From positions 71,435 through 135,434 of the forward strand of contig NZ_RWIJ01000015.1 of the NCBI RefSeq assembly GCF_019805165.1: a DNA stretch of 64,000 nt, in the 5' to 3' direction. Source of the stretch: Azospirillum sp. 412522 (GTDB lineage Bacteria > Pseudomonadota > Alphaproteobacteria > Azospirillales > Azospirillaceae). Made by a program: the position numbers and the translations under genes. This document shows, in pieces, positions 41,447 through 48,760 of the stretch (positions are counted from its first letter, which is position 1; each line of letters starts with the position of its first letter). Under the pieces are notes generated by a model. It saw only the letters and a list, made by a program, of their open reading frames with translations. It searched no databases and had not been told where the DNA came from.

Positions 41447-42763
41447 TCAGAGCGCCGCCAGCACCTCGTCCAGGGTGGCCAGGAACAGCTTGGCGTCGTC
41501 CGACGAGAAGACCAGCGGCGGACGGATCTTGAGGATGTGGCCTTCCTGCCCGGTCGCGCTGATGAGGACCCGGCGCTTGCGCATTCCGTTGACCAGCCGG
41601 GCGGTTTCCTCCGGCGCCGGGGTCTTCAGCTTGCGGTCGCGCACCAGCTCGACACCGATGAAGAGACCGCTGCCGCGCACGTCGCCGATCAGTTCGTGCC
41701 GGCCGGCCAGATCCCGCAGTCCCTGGATCATCTCGGTGCCGACGGTCAGGGCGTTCTCCTGCAGGCGGTCGGCCTTGATCACCCGAAGCACCGCCAGCGC
41801 CACCGCGCAGGACACCGGATTGCCGCCGAAGGTGTTGAAATAGCGCTGGTTCCTGCCGAAGGCTTCGATCACCTCGGGCCGGAAGATGGCGCCGGCCACC
41901 GGATGGCCGTTGCCCATCGGCTTGCCGACGGTGACGATGTCGGGCACCAGCCCGTGGCGGGCGAAGCCCCACATGTGCGTCCCAAGCCGCCCGAAGCCGG
42001 GCTGCACCTCGTCGGCGATGAAGATGCCGCCGGCCTTGCGCATCACCTCGACCGCCGGAGCGAGGAAGCCGGCCGGATCGGTGTAGACGCCGCTGCTGGA
42101 GAAGATGGTGTCGACCAGCAGCGCCGCCGGCCGGATGCCCTTTTCGCGCAGATCGGCGATGGCGGCCTCGACCGAGCGCGCGAAGGCGGCGCCGACGTCC
42201 GATTCCGGGATGCGGTAGCCGTCCGGGGCCGGCACGACGCGGACATGGTCGCCCAGCTTCACCGCGGAGCCGAGCGAGGGCGACATCTCCGCCAGCGCCG
42301 AGGTCACGCCGTGATAGGCGTTGTGGGCGATGACGACGCCGGTCCCGCCGGTGTGGACGCGGGCGACCCGCAGGGCCAGGTCGTTGGCCTCGCTGCCGGT
42401 GCAGGTCATCATCAGGTGCGACAGCTCCGGCGGGAACTCCGCCAGGAAAGCCTCGGCGAATTCCAGGATGCCGTCCGTCAGGTAGCGGGTGTGGGTGTTC
42501 AGGACGGCCGCCTGCCGGGCCATCGCCTCCACCACCTCGGGCCGCGAGTGCCCGACCGAGGCGACGTTGTTGTAGGCGTCGAGGTAGCGGTTGCCGTCGG
42601 CGTCATAGAGGGAGGATCCCTCTCCGCGCACGACATGGACCGGGTCGGCATAGAACAGGCGGTAGGCCGGGCCGAGCAGCTTCTCGCGGCGGGCGATCAG
42701 GGCGCGCTCGCGCTCCGGCAGGGACGCGGCGGAGTCGGGCGCGTAGGCGTTGATCATCGTCAT
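41447..42763 (-). CDS. Class III PLP aminotransferase / phospholyase (AGXT2L-like)
   Basis: A 438-residue PLP enzyme. The cofactor lysine is in VTVGKPMGNGHPV, and GSEAND and EVQPGFGRLG are standard class III motifs. The segment YLDAYNNVASVGHSRPEVVEAMARQ and the LNTHTRYL region are close to vertebrate AGXT2L1/L2, which are phospho-lyases for phosphoethanolamine and phosphohydroxylysine, not transaminases. The next gene upstream encodes an APH-type kinase, as expected if the substrate is first phosphorylated. Start 42763 is six bases after the kinase stop, so the two are tightly coupled. Phospholyase function is inference from this context and resemblance. Confidence 0.85.
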   Translation of the reverse strand: MTMINAYAPDSAASLPERERALIARREKLLGPAYRLFYADPVHVVRGEGSSLYDADGNRYLDAYNNVASVGHSRPEVVEAMARQAAVLNTHTRYLTDGILEFAEAFLAEFPPELSHLMMTCTGSEANDLALRVARVHTGGTGVVIAHNAYHGVTSALAEMSPSLGSAVKLGDHVRVVPAPDGYRIPESDVGAAFARSVEAAIADLREKGIRPAALLVDTIFSSSGVYTDPAGFLAPAVEVMRKAGGIFIADEVQPGFGRLGTHMWGFARHGLVPDIVTVGKPMGNGHPVAGAIFRPEVIEAFGRNQRYFNTFGGNPVSCAVALAVLRVIKADRLQENALTVGTEMIQGLRDLAGRHELIGDVRGSGLFIGVELVRDRKLKTPAPEETARLVNGMRKRRVLISATGQEGHILKIRPPLVFSSDDAKLFLATLDEVLAAL

Positions 42764-42769
42764 GGCGGT

Positions 42770-43855
42770 TCACACTTTCTGGCAGGCGAGATGGAGCAGA
42801 CGGTGCGCGGTGGCGGCCTCGGCGCCGGTCAGCAGTTCCAGGCCGGCGAAGGCGCGTTCGGAATTCCGCTGGATGTAGGCGCGGTTCTCGGGATACCTGG
42901 CCGCGCGCCAGGCGGTGATGCCGATGGCGAGGGCCAGCCGGGCCGCCACGAGATCGGGGAGCAGTTCGACCTCCTCCGGCGTCAGCGGAAGGACGGCATG
43001 GTAGGCGCGGGTCATCTCGACCAGGGAGGCGAAGCGCGTCTCGCCACTGGCGACATGGTAGGCGAGCGCCGTCGCCAGATCGTTGACCAGCGGCGCCTTG
43101 AGCGCGTCGCCGAAATCGATGATCCCGGTCACGGTCTCGTGGCCGATGGGATCGACCACCGCGTTGTGCGGGTTGAGGTCGTTGTGGATGACCTGATGCC
43201 GCAGCGTGGGCAGCCGCGGCTCCACCTTTTCGGCGAAACGCTCGACGAAGCGCTCGACCATGTCCCGGCGGGCCGCGTCCTCCAGGCAGTGGAGCCGGTC
43301 GCGGGTGCTGGTGGTCCTGGTGATGTCCCACAGCAGGTCCCGCTGCGATCCTGGATGCTCGAAATCGGCCAGCGCCAGATCCAGCCGGGCCAGCGTCGTT
43401 CCCAGGGAGCGCATCAGCCCCGGCGAGGCCGGAGCGGCGTGAAGCGGCGTGCCCTCCAGATAGGTCAGCAGCCGAAGCACCATGGGGGTGCCTTGGACAT
43501 CGACCACGACCTGCGGGTCTCCGCCCAGCGTCGGCACGACGCGCGGCACCGGCAGCGCGGCGTCGCGCGCGCCGACATGCAGCATGGCCGCGGTCTGGAA
43601 ATCGGTGACGACCCGCTGCTCCGCCTGATTGGTGTATTTCAGCACATAGCCCTGCCCGTCGGGGGCGGAGATGTGGAAATTGCGGTCCCGCTCGCTGGTC
43701 AGCGCGCGCACGGTTCCCGACACGCCGAAGTGCCGCAGGGCCGCGGCGGCGGCTTCCTCGGGCGAGACCGGCGGGGCGGCGGTGGTCAGGACATCGGGCG
43801 GCGTGTCGGCCGCCGTGGTCCCGACGCTGGAGGAGTTCAATGTTTGATGCATCAT
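42770..43855 (-). CDS. APH-family small-molecule kinase (hydroxylysine-kinase-like)
   Basis: A 361-residue phosphotransferase with the aminoglycoside/choline-kinase fold. Residues about 60-75 are the N-lobe (FHISAPDGQGYVLKYTN, nucleotide lysine), the catalytic loop is VIHNDLNPHNAVVD and the metal aspartate is in GIIDFGDALKAPL. Vertebrate hydroxylysine kinase (AGPHD1/HYKK) belongs here and works with AGXT2L2. Start choice is uncertain: ATG 43855 (or 43852) gives a normal length, but a TTG at 43900 overlaps the GntR stop. The ATG codons lie inside the palindrome TGATGCATCA, an apparent GntR site. It likely phosphorylates a hydroxyl on the imported amino compound. Confidence 0.83.
   Translation of the reverse strand: MMHQTLNSSSVGTTAADTPPDVLTTAAPPVSPEEAAAAALRHFGVSGTVRALTSERDRNFHISAPDGQGYVLKYTNQAEQRVVTDFQTAAMLHVGARDAALPVPRVVPTLGGDPQVVVDVQGTPMVLRLLTYLEGTPLHAAPASPGLMRSLGTTLARLDLALADFEHPGSQRDLLWDITRTTSTRDRLHCLEDAARRDMVERFVERFAEKVEPRLPTLRHQVIHNDLNPHNAVVDPIGHETVTGIIDFGDALKAPLVNDLATALAYHVASGETRFASLVEMTRAYHAVLPLTPEEVELLPDLVAARLALAIGITAWRAARYPENRAYIQRNSERAFAGLELLTGAEAATAHRLLHLACQKV
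43845..43854. promoter_or_regulatory. Palindrome TGATGCATCA at the kinase start (GntR site 2)
   Basis: Perfect 10-bp palindrome overlapping the first codons of the kinase gene. The same ten bases occur in the GntR promoter region at 44619-44628. It may let the regulator block translation-coupled transcription inside the operon. Confidence 0.6.
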
Positions 43856-43896
43856 CGTAGGGTGCGGCCTGGAGGAGTAAAGGTGGAGCGGGGAAC

Positions 43897-44580
43897 TCAA
43901 AGGACGGCGGCGTCTGACCTTGCCTTGTCGATCCTTTCCAGGATCGGCCCGCTGGCATGCAGGATGTCCTGCTGCATGGCATGGGCCGCGGCCGGCCCGT
44001 CACGGCCCCGGATGGCGTCCATCAGCGGATAATGGTGGTCGATCATCGTGCGCCCGGCATCGACATAGACGTCGGCGATCAGCGGTCCCATCTGGAGCCA
44101 CAGACGTCGCAGGATGTCGCGAAGCACAGGCATGTCGGCGATGGTCGCCAGCTCGAAATGGAACATCTGGTTGAGTTCGGTGGCGAGCAGGGTCTCGCCG
44201 GCCGCCATGGCCTCCTCGTTGCGCTTCAGAAGGGATTCCAGGGTGACGATGTGGGCCGGCGTGGCGTTCCGGGCCGCGCGCCCGGCGGTCAGCCCCTCGA
44301 GATTGACCCGGATGTCGCGGATTTCGAGATAGACGGCCCTGGTCAGCTGCGGGACGCGGATGTCGCGGGGCGAGCGCAGCACCAGGGCCTGGTCCTGCAC
44401 GAGGCGCAGGATGGCGTCGCGAACCGGCGTGACGCTGGTTCCAAGCCGCTCGGCCAGATCGCGGATCTTGAGGCGGTCGCCGGGCTTGAACACGCCCTTC
44501 ATCAGGGCGTCGCACAATCTCTGATAGATTGTGCTGCCGAGATTGTCATGTTCGAGAAGGGCCAGATCATACTCGGCCAT
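43897..44580 (-). CDS. GntR family transcriptional regulator (FadR/FCD type)
   Basis: A 227-residue regulator. The N-terminal winged helix reads IYQRLCDALMKGVFKPGDRLKIRDLAERLGTSVTPVRDAI, and the C-terminal all-helical FCD domain (about 85-220) contains the metal-site aspartate/histidine pattern with HFELATIADMPVL and HHYPLMDAIRGRD. It is the first gene of the minus-strand block; the kinase follows 41 bp later. An ATGATGCATCAT palindrome 38 bp upstream and a second copy at the kinase start suggest it represses its own operon until the pathway substrate appears. Confidence 0.9.
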   Translation of the reverse strand: MAEYDLALLEHDNLGSTIYQRLCDALMKGVFKPGDRLKIRDLAERLGTSVTPVRDAILRLVQDQALVLRSPRDIRVPQLTRAVYLEIRDIRVNLEGLTAGRAARNATPAHIVTLESLLKRNEEAMAAGETLLATELNQMFHFELATIADMPVLRDILRRLWLQMGPLIADVYVDAGRTMIDHHYPLMDAIRGRDGPAAAHAMQQDILHASGPILERIDKARSDAAVL

Positions 44581-44617
44581 CACCCACCCTGCGCTCCGCT
44601 GTGCGGCGTTATGCTGT

Positions 44618-44629
44618 ATGATGCATCAT
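44618..44629. promoter_or_regulatory. Palindrome ATGATGCATCAT upstream of the GntR gene (site 1)
   Basis: Perfect 12-bp palindrome 38 bp before ATG 44580. Its core TGATGCATCA recurs at 43845-43854, which supports a role as binding site of the operon's GntR regulator. Confidence 0.65.
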
Positions 44630-44714
44630 GCTGAGGCATGACTCGGGAAAGGTCAAGGCGGCAATCGCGTCGGCCCCTACGGGAATCGCATATAGAATCT
44701 AAAGTCCCATAAAA

Positions 44715-44756
44715 GGAATCCCGTCATTCCCGCGAAGGCGGGAATGACGGGATTCC
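44715..44756 (-). terminator. REP-like 19-bp perfect inverted repeat serving as terminator
   Basis: GGAATCCCGTCATTCCCGC (44715-44733) pairs with its exact complement at 44738-44756 around GAAG. On the minus strand TTTT follows at once, so it can end the transcript of the binding-protein gene. The core CATTCCCGC/GCGGGAATG is a dispersed palindromic repeat type common in proteobacterial genomes. Confidence 0.75.
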
Positions 44757-44806
44757 CTGTGTAGGATCATAATTGCCCAGGCGATTGCCCTGCGTCAGCT
44801 CCCCCG

Positions 44807-45604
44807 CTACCGTTCCCAGTTGTGGATGATGGCGTCGATGGTGCCGTCCTTCTTGAGCTTCTCGTAGGCGGCGCGCAGCCGTTCGGCCTTCTCCGTCCGG
44901 GGCTTGGGGACGGAGATGTAGCGGGGCACCATGGCAAGTGGCTTGGGCAGGATCCTGACCGAAGCCGTCTTGCCTTCGTTCTCGGCGAGATATTTCAGCA
45001 CCTGGAGGTCGCCGGCGATGGCATCGACCCGGCCGAGAAGCAGGCGCCGGAACGAGACGACGTTGCTGCTGCTGCCGATCCTCTCGAAGAGTTCCGACTT
45101 GTCGAACTCGGGCGTGTATTCGAAGCCTTCGACGACGCCGATCCGCAGGCCCCGCAGATCCTCGACGGACTTGTAGTCGATCTCCGAATTGTTGCGGACC
45201 ATGAGCACCGTCGCGCCGACCCGGTAGGGTCCGATCAGATGGCCGCGCTCCAGGCGGCGGGGCGAGGTGAAGAACTGGAACGCGACGTCCACCTCGTTCT
45301 CGTCGTGGGCGCGCACCACTTCGGGCCAAGTCATCGGGCGGTGGATCGGATAGGCGCCGACCTCCTTCAGCATGGCCTCGACGATCTCGGTGTCCATTCC
45401 CGTCCGCTTGCCGCGCAGGGTGAAATTGTAGGGCGGGAAGAAATCCTCGGACGCGACGAACCAGTTCTCGGCGCGTGCCGGGACCGCGGCGGCACCCAGC
45501 GTGGCGACCAGCCATGCGGCAACGCATCCCAGGAAGACGCGCAGTCCGTTCCCGAGCGGGCCTTTGCCTCGCGGAGCCTGAAGATCGCTGCGCCTGAACA
45601 TCAT
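44807..45604 (-). CDS. Polar amino acid-type periplasmic binding protein (SBP family 3)
   Basis: A 265-residue secreted binding protein of the HisJ/GlnH type. After a long N-region the signal sequence (LRVFLGCVAAWLVATLGAAAVPARA, cleavage near 44) precedes NWFVASEDFFPPYNFTLRGKRTGMDTEIVEAML, a family opening. No permease or ATPase is adjacent, so it is an orphan; some such proteins serve sensing rather than transport. Two start codons (ATG 45604 and 45601) are adjacent and lack a clear ribosome-binding site. It is followed by the REP-like terminator. Confidence 0.86.
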   Translation of the reverse strand: MMFRRSDLQAPRGKGPLGNGLRVFLGCVAAWLVATLGAAAVPARAENWFVASEDFFPPYNFTLRGKRTGMDTEIVEAMLKEVGAYPIHRPMTWPEVVRAHDENEVDVAFQFFTSPRRLERGHLIGPYRVGATVLMVRNNSEIDYKSVEDLRGLRIGVVEGFEYTPEFDKSELFERIGSSSNVVSFRRLLLGRVDAIAGDLQVLKYLAENEGKTASVRILPKPLAMVPRYISVPKPRTEKAERLRAAYEKLKKDGTIDAIIHNWER

Positions 45605-45795
45605 TGTTTTCGCCAAAAAGCCGGAGTTCCGAAGATGACGCCTCGCGGAAGGAGGCGGCACGGGTCTGCTGCGCGAGTGGTACATCGGCAGCCTTCGATT
45701 GGGGAAGAGATCTTCTCGAGGCCCAGTCCGGTCGGGGGGCGGTCCAGTGGGGGCGGTGCGTTCGACCTGTGGCCGGGGAGGGGAGGAAAGAGCGC

Positions 45796-45824
45796 TTGAC
45801 AGATAAAGATAGGAGTCCTAAGTT
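45796..45824 (+). promoter_or_regulatory. Sigma-70-type promoter with embedded palindrome before the MarR gene
   Basis: TTGACA (45796-45801), 17 bp, then TAAGTT (45819-45824) form a promoter that would start transcription at about the ATG (45831). The palindrome TAGGA-G-TCCTA (45810-45820) overlaps the spacer and -10, a good autoregulatory site. Confidence 0.6.
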
Positions 45825-45830
45825 AAATCC

Positions 45831-46475
45831 ATGGACCACGCATCGAACCCAGACCCCGTTCCGACCCGCCTGAGAGAGGGCTTCGAGCGCATCGCGCTGG
45901 TGCTGCGCGCCGATCTCTGGTCTGCCGCCGGCACGGCGGGGCTCAACCCCGCCCAGGCGCAGGTGCTGGCCCTTCTGGCGGCCCGGCCCGCCGGGCTGCG
46001 CCCCAAGGAGATCGCGGCGCATCTGGCGGTTTCGGCGGCCAGCATGGCCGACACGCTGGCGGCGCTGGAACGCAAGGGGCTGCTGCGGCGAACGCCCGAT
46101 CCCGCCGACGCGCGGGCGCAGATCGCCCGGACGACGGAGGACGGGCTGGCGCTGGGCCGCGATCTCTCCGCTTCCGCCTCGCAGGTCGCGGCGGCGCTGT
46201 CGCGGCTGACCGCCGCCGAGCAGGCCGGGCTGCTGCGGGCGCAGATCAAGATCATCCGGTCCCTGCAGCTGGCCGGGGCCATTCCGCTCCAGCGCCTGTG
46301 CGTCAGCTGCCGTCATTTCCGGCCGAACGCCCATCCGGGCGAGGCCGCTGCCCATCACTGCGATTTCGTGAACGCCGCCATCGGCGACCGGGACCTCCGG
46401 CTCGATTGCGGCGAGCATGAAGAGGCTGATCCTGCCCTCCAGGCTGCCACCTGGACGGCCTTCGCCGAAGGATAG
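45831..46475 (+). CDS. MarR family regulator with C-terminal cysteine cluster
   Basis: A 214-residue regulator. The winged helix (about 30-120) reads LNPAQAQVLALLAARPAGLRPKEIAAHLAVS with the wing LERKGLLRRTPDPADARAQ. Beyond the normal MarR end a tail holds LCVSCRHF, AHHCDF and LDCGEH: CxxC plus two more cysteines flanked by histidines, likely a zinc or iron-sulfur site. No ribosome-binding site precedes ATG 45831, and the predicted transcription start coincides with it, so the message may be leaderless. It heads a plus-strand group with a secreted protein (42 bp gap) and an AhpD-like protein. Confidence 0.88.
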   Translation: MDHASNPDPVPTRLREGFERIALVLRADLWSAAGTAGLNPAQAQVLALLAARPAGLRPKEIAAHLAVSAASMADTLAALERKGLLRRTPDPADARAQIARTTEDGLALGRDLSASASQVAAALSRLTAAEQAGLLRAQIKIIRSLQLAGAIPLQRLCVSCRHFRPNAHPGEAAAHHCDFVNAAIGDRDLRLDCGEHEEADPALQAATWTAFAEG

Positions 46476-46517
46476 CCACCCCTCCAAGCACGACCATCTG
46501 GGAAGGAAAACGACATC

Positions 46518-47237
46518 ATGAACGTTCACATTCCACGGGGCGCCGGCCTCGTGGCGGCGGCGCTCTGCTGCCTGTCGACGGCCGCCGCCGCGCATGGGAT
46601 CGAGACACCGGCCGATCAGGCGGTGATGGCCTCGTTCGACATCGTCGAGACACGCATCGTCACCGACCACGGCCACGCCGTCTTCAGCACCCGGGTCCGC
46701 GCCGATGCCGGCAAGGCGACGCCCCCGGCCACCGGCAAGTTCCAGGGATCGGAGGTCTACGCCTATGTCTGGCCGACCTCCCTCAACTCCGCCGACGTCG
46801 GCTTCGAGAAGGACCAGGGCATCGTCGCCCTGGCGGCGACCTTCCACCCCGACTTCGACGACGCCGCCCATGGCGGGAAGAACCGCGACCGCTGGCATTC
46901 GCACTGGGTCGTGCTCAACGAGGACAAGGCCTGCCCGGGCGGGCTGAAGGTCAAGGACATCCCCGAGGGCACGAAGCCCAAACTGCCGGAAACCTGGCCC
47001 GGCGCCCCGATCCTGATCGACAGCCCTGACTACAGAACCGATCTGAAGGCCGATCTGGTCGAGGTCCATATCCCGCTGGAGAAGATCGGGGCGATCGCCA
47101 CCGCCTCCTTCGACGGCGTGACCGCCGGCCTGCGGGTGAACGCCAACCTGCACGCGCCGCTGCTGTGCGTCACCAACATCCACAAGGTCGCCTCCGGCAA
47201 CCTGTCGCTGCCGGGCAAGGTCGTTCCCGGCAAATAG
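46518..47237 (+). CDS. Secreted protein of unknown function, histidine at mature N-terminus
   Basis: A 239-residue exported protein that I do not recognise. The signal peptide (LVAAALCCLSTAAAA) should be cut at AAA-HG, so the mature chain would begin with His26. Further histidines lie in TDHGHAVF, TFHPDFDDAAHGG and RWHSHWVV, and two cysteines (KACPGG, LLCVTN) could form a disulfide. The pattern recalls copper-binding secreted proteins but no family match is claimed. AAGGA precedes the ATG. It follows the MarR regulator closely and is probably under its control. Confidence 0.75.
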   Translation: MNVHIPRGAGLVAAALCCLSTAAAAHGIETPADQAVMASFDIVETRIVTDHGHAVFSTRVRADAGKATPPATGKFQGSEVYAYVWPTSLNSADVGFEKDQGIVALAATFHPDFDDAAHGGKNRDRWHSHWVVLNEDKACPGGLKVKDIPEGTKPKLPETWPGAPILIDSPDYRTDLKADLVEVHIPLEKIGAIATASFDGVTAGLRVNANLHAPLLCVTNIHKVASGNLSLPGKVVPGK

Positions 47238-47371
47238 GCCGGATCGGAACCGGTCCCGCGATGTAATCCGTCCACCGGACAGCAGTCCGGCGACAGGAAA
47301 GCGGCCCGGCGACTGCCATCGCCGGACCGCCGGTATACCCCCCTCCAAGCATCAGAGAAGGATAAAGCATC

Positions 47372-47917
47372 ATGGCATACGTCAATCTCGTCGATCCAGC
47401 CTCGTCTTCGGCCGCCGTCAAGCCGACGCTCGACCGGATCAAGGGCGCCTTCGGCGTCGTCCCCAACATGTTCAAGGCCGTCGCCAATTCGCCGGCCGCG
47501 CTCGCCAGCATGTGGGGGGCGTTCGGGGCGCTCAGCCAGGGCAAGCTCGGGGCGAAGCTGGGCGAGCAGATCGCCGTGGCGATCGCCGACCGCAACAACT
47601 GCGGCTATTGCCTCGCCGCCCATACCCTGCTCGGCCAGAAGGCCGGCGTCAGCGGGGCGGAGATGGCGGAGGCGCAGCGGGGCCGGTCATCCGATCCCCG
47701 GACGGCGGCAGCGCTCGCCTTCGCGGTGAAGCTGGTCGAGAACCGCGCGGCGATCGACGCCGCCGACGTCGAGGCCCTGCGCGCGGTCGGCTACGACGAC
47801 GAGGCCATCGTCGAGATCCTCGCCCATGTCGCGCTGAACCTCTACACCAACTATGTGAACGTCGCCTTCGACGTGCCGGTCGACTTCCCGGGGGTGAAGC
47901 TCTCGCGCGGCGCCTGA
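47372..47917 (+). CDS. AhpD/carboxymuconolactone decarboxylase family protein
   Basis: A 181-residue helical protein of the alkylhydroperoxidase D-like family. The redox motif NNCGYCLAAHT (CxxC followed by His) is near residues 73-83, and the helical core is typical (DRIKGAFGVVPNMFKAVANSP at the N-terminus). Such proteins reduce peroxides or handle related electrophiles. It lies 134 bp after the secreted protein gene and may be in the same regulon as the MarR gene with its cysteine cluster. A strong ribosome-binding site (GAGAAGGA) precedes the start. Confidence 0.88.
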   Translation: MAYVNLVDPASSSAAVKPTLDRIKGAFGVVPNMFKAVANSPAALASMWGAFGALSQGKLGAKLGEQIAVAIADRNNCGYCLAAHTLLGQKAGVSGAEMAEAQRGRSSDPRTAAALAFAVKLVENRAAIDAADVEALRAVGYDDEAIVEILAHVALNLYTNYVNVAFDVPVDFPGVKLSRGA

Positions 47918-48072
47918 CGGCCCGCCGGACAGGCGGTGACATCGACGTCGTCACCGGCAACGGTGGCGGCGTCGATGCCGTCGGCGGGAGGCATCGATAC
48001 CTGAGTATAGGTTCCCGCATCGCCGGGCCTGCGGCAGTGTCGTTTTCAAGGCGACCTGAGCAGGAGATCGGT

Positions 48073-48714
48073 ATGGGTTTGGCTGCTTCCGAGATGCCGC
48101 GGCTGCTTCCGGCGCCGCCGCTTCCGACCTTCTTCGCACGCAGGCCGGAGGACGGCGACCGGTTGACCGCGGCGGCCGACCGGCTGCTGCGAATGGCGAA
48201 CGACATGCTGGCGCCGGACCGGCAGTCGGTGGAGGATTGCCTGTCGCTGGCCCTGGCGCGGCTGCAACGCGCCGGCGGCGATCCGGACGAGGCCGGGCAA
48301 CCGGGGGGCCGGACGGACGGCATGGCGAAAGCCGGGCTCGCGGCCTGGCAGATGCGCCGCGTCACCGCCTACATCGACACCCATCTGGCCGGTTCGATCC
48401 GGAACCGCGATCTGGCGGCGGCGGCGAAGCTCAGCTGCGGCTATTTCTGCCAGAGCTTCAAGGACAGCTTCGGCTGTCCGCCACACGCCTACATCGTGCG
48501 CCGGCGGGTCGAGCGGGCGAAGGGCCTGCTGGAAACCACGGACACGCCGCTGTCGCAGATCGCGCTCGACTGCGGCTTTTCCGACCAGTCGCACTTCTCC
48601 CGCATCTTCCGCCGCGTCGCCGGAGAGGCACCCCGGCTGTGGCGGCACAAGCATCGGATGGACGGCGGCCCGGCGACGGGCGATCCGATGGACGGCGACG
48701 CCGAAGGCCGGTGA
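48073..48714 (+). CDS. AraC family transcriptional regulator
   Basis: A 213-residue AraC-type regulator without a recognisable sugar- or ligand-binding cupin; the N-terminal 95 residues are variable. The double helix-turn-helix (about 98-195) reads VTAYIDTHLAGSIRNRDLAAAAKLS and then IALDCGFSDQSHFSRIFRRVAGEAP. ATG 48073 follows AGGAGAT; a much longer upstream frame is rejected because it overlaps the AhpD gene. It is co-directional with the AhpD gene and convergent with the thiolase. The target is unknown. Confidence 0.9.
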   Translation: MGLAASEMPRLLPAPPLPTFFARRPEDGDRLTAAADRLLRMANDMLAPDRQSVEDCLSLALARLQRAGGDPDEAGQPGGRTDGMAKAGLAAWQMRRVTAYIDTHLAGSIRNRDLAAAAKLSCGYFCQSFKDSFGCPPHAYIVRRRVERAKGLLETTDTPLSQIALDCGFSDQSHFSRIFRRVAGEAPRLWRHKHRMDGGPATGDPMDGDAEGR

Positions 48715-48731
48715 CAGGCGGCCTCAGCCAG

Positions 48732-48760
48732 CCCCTTCTCAGCCGCCCCCTTCTCAGCCG
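48732..48760. repeat. 15-bp period direct repeat at the thiolase 3' end
   Basis: CCCCTTCTCAGCCG occurs at 48732-48745 and 48747-48760; the second copy contains the thiolase stop codon, so the duplication may have copied the gene's end. Confidence 0.8.

Noticed and set aside
40454..44032. About 1190-codon plus-strand open frame across the kinase/aminotransferase/BKACE region
   Set aside because: Low-complexity composition and fully antisense to five genes with clear motifs; a GC artefact.
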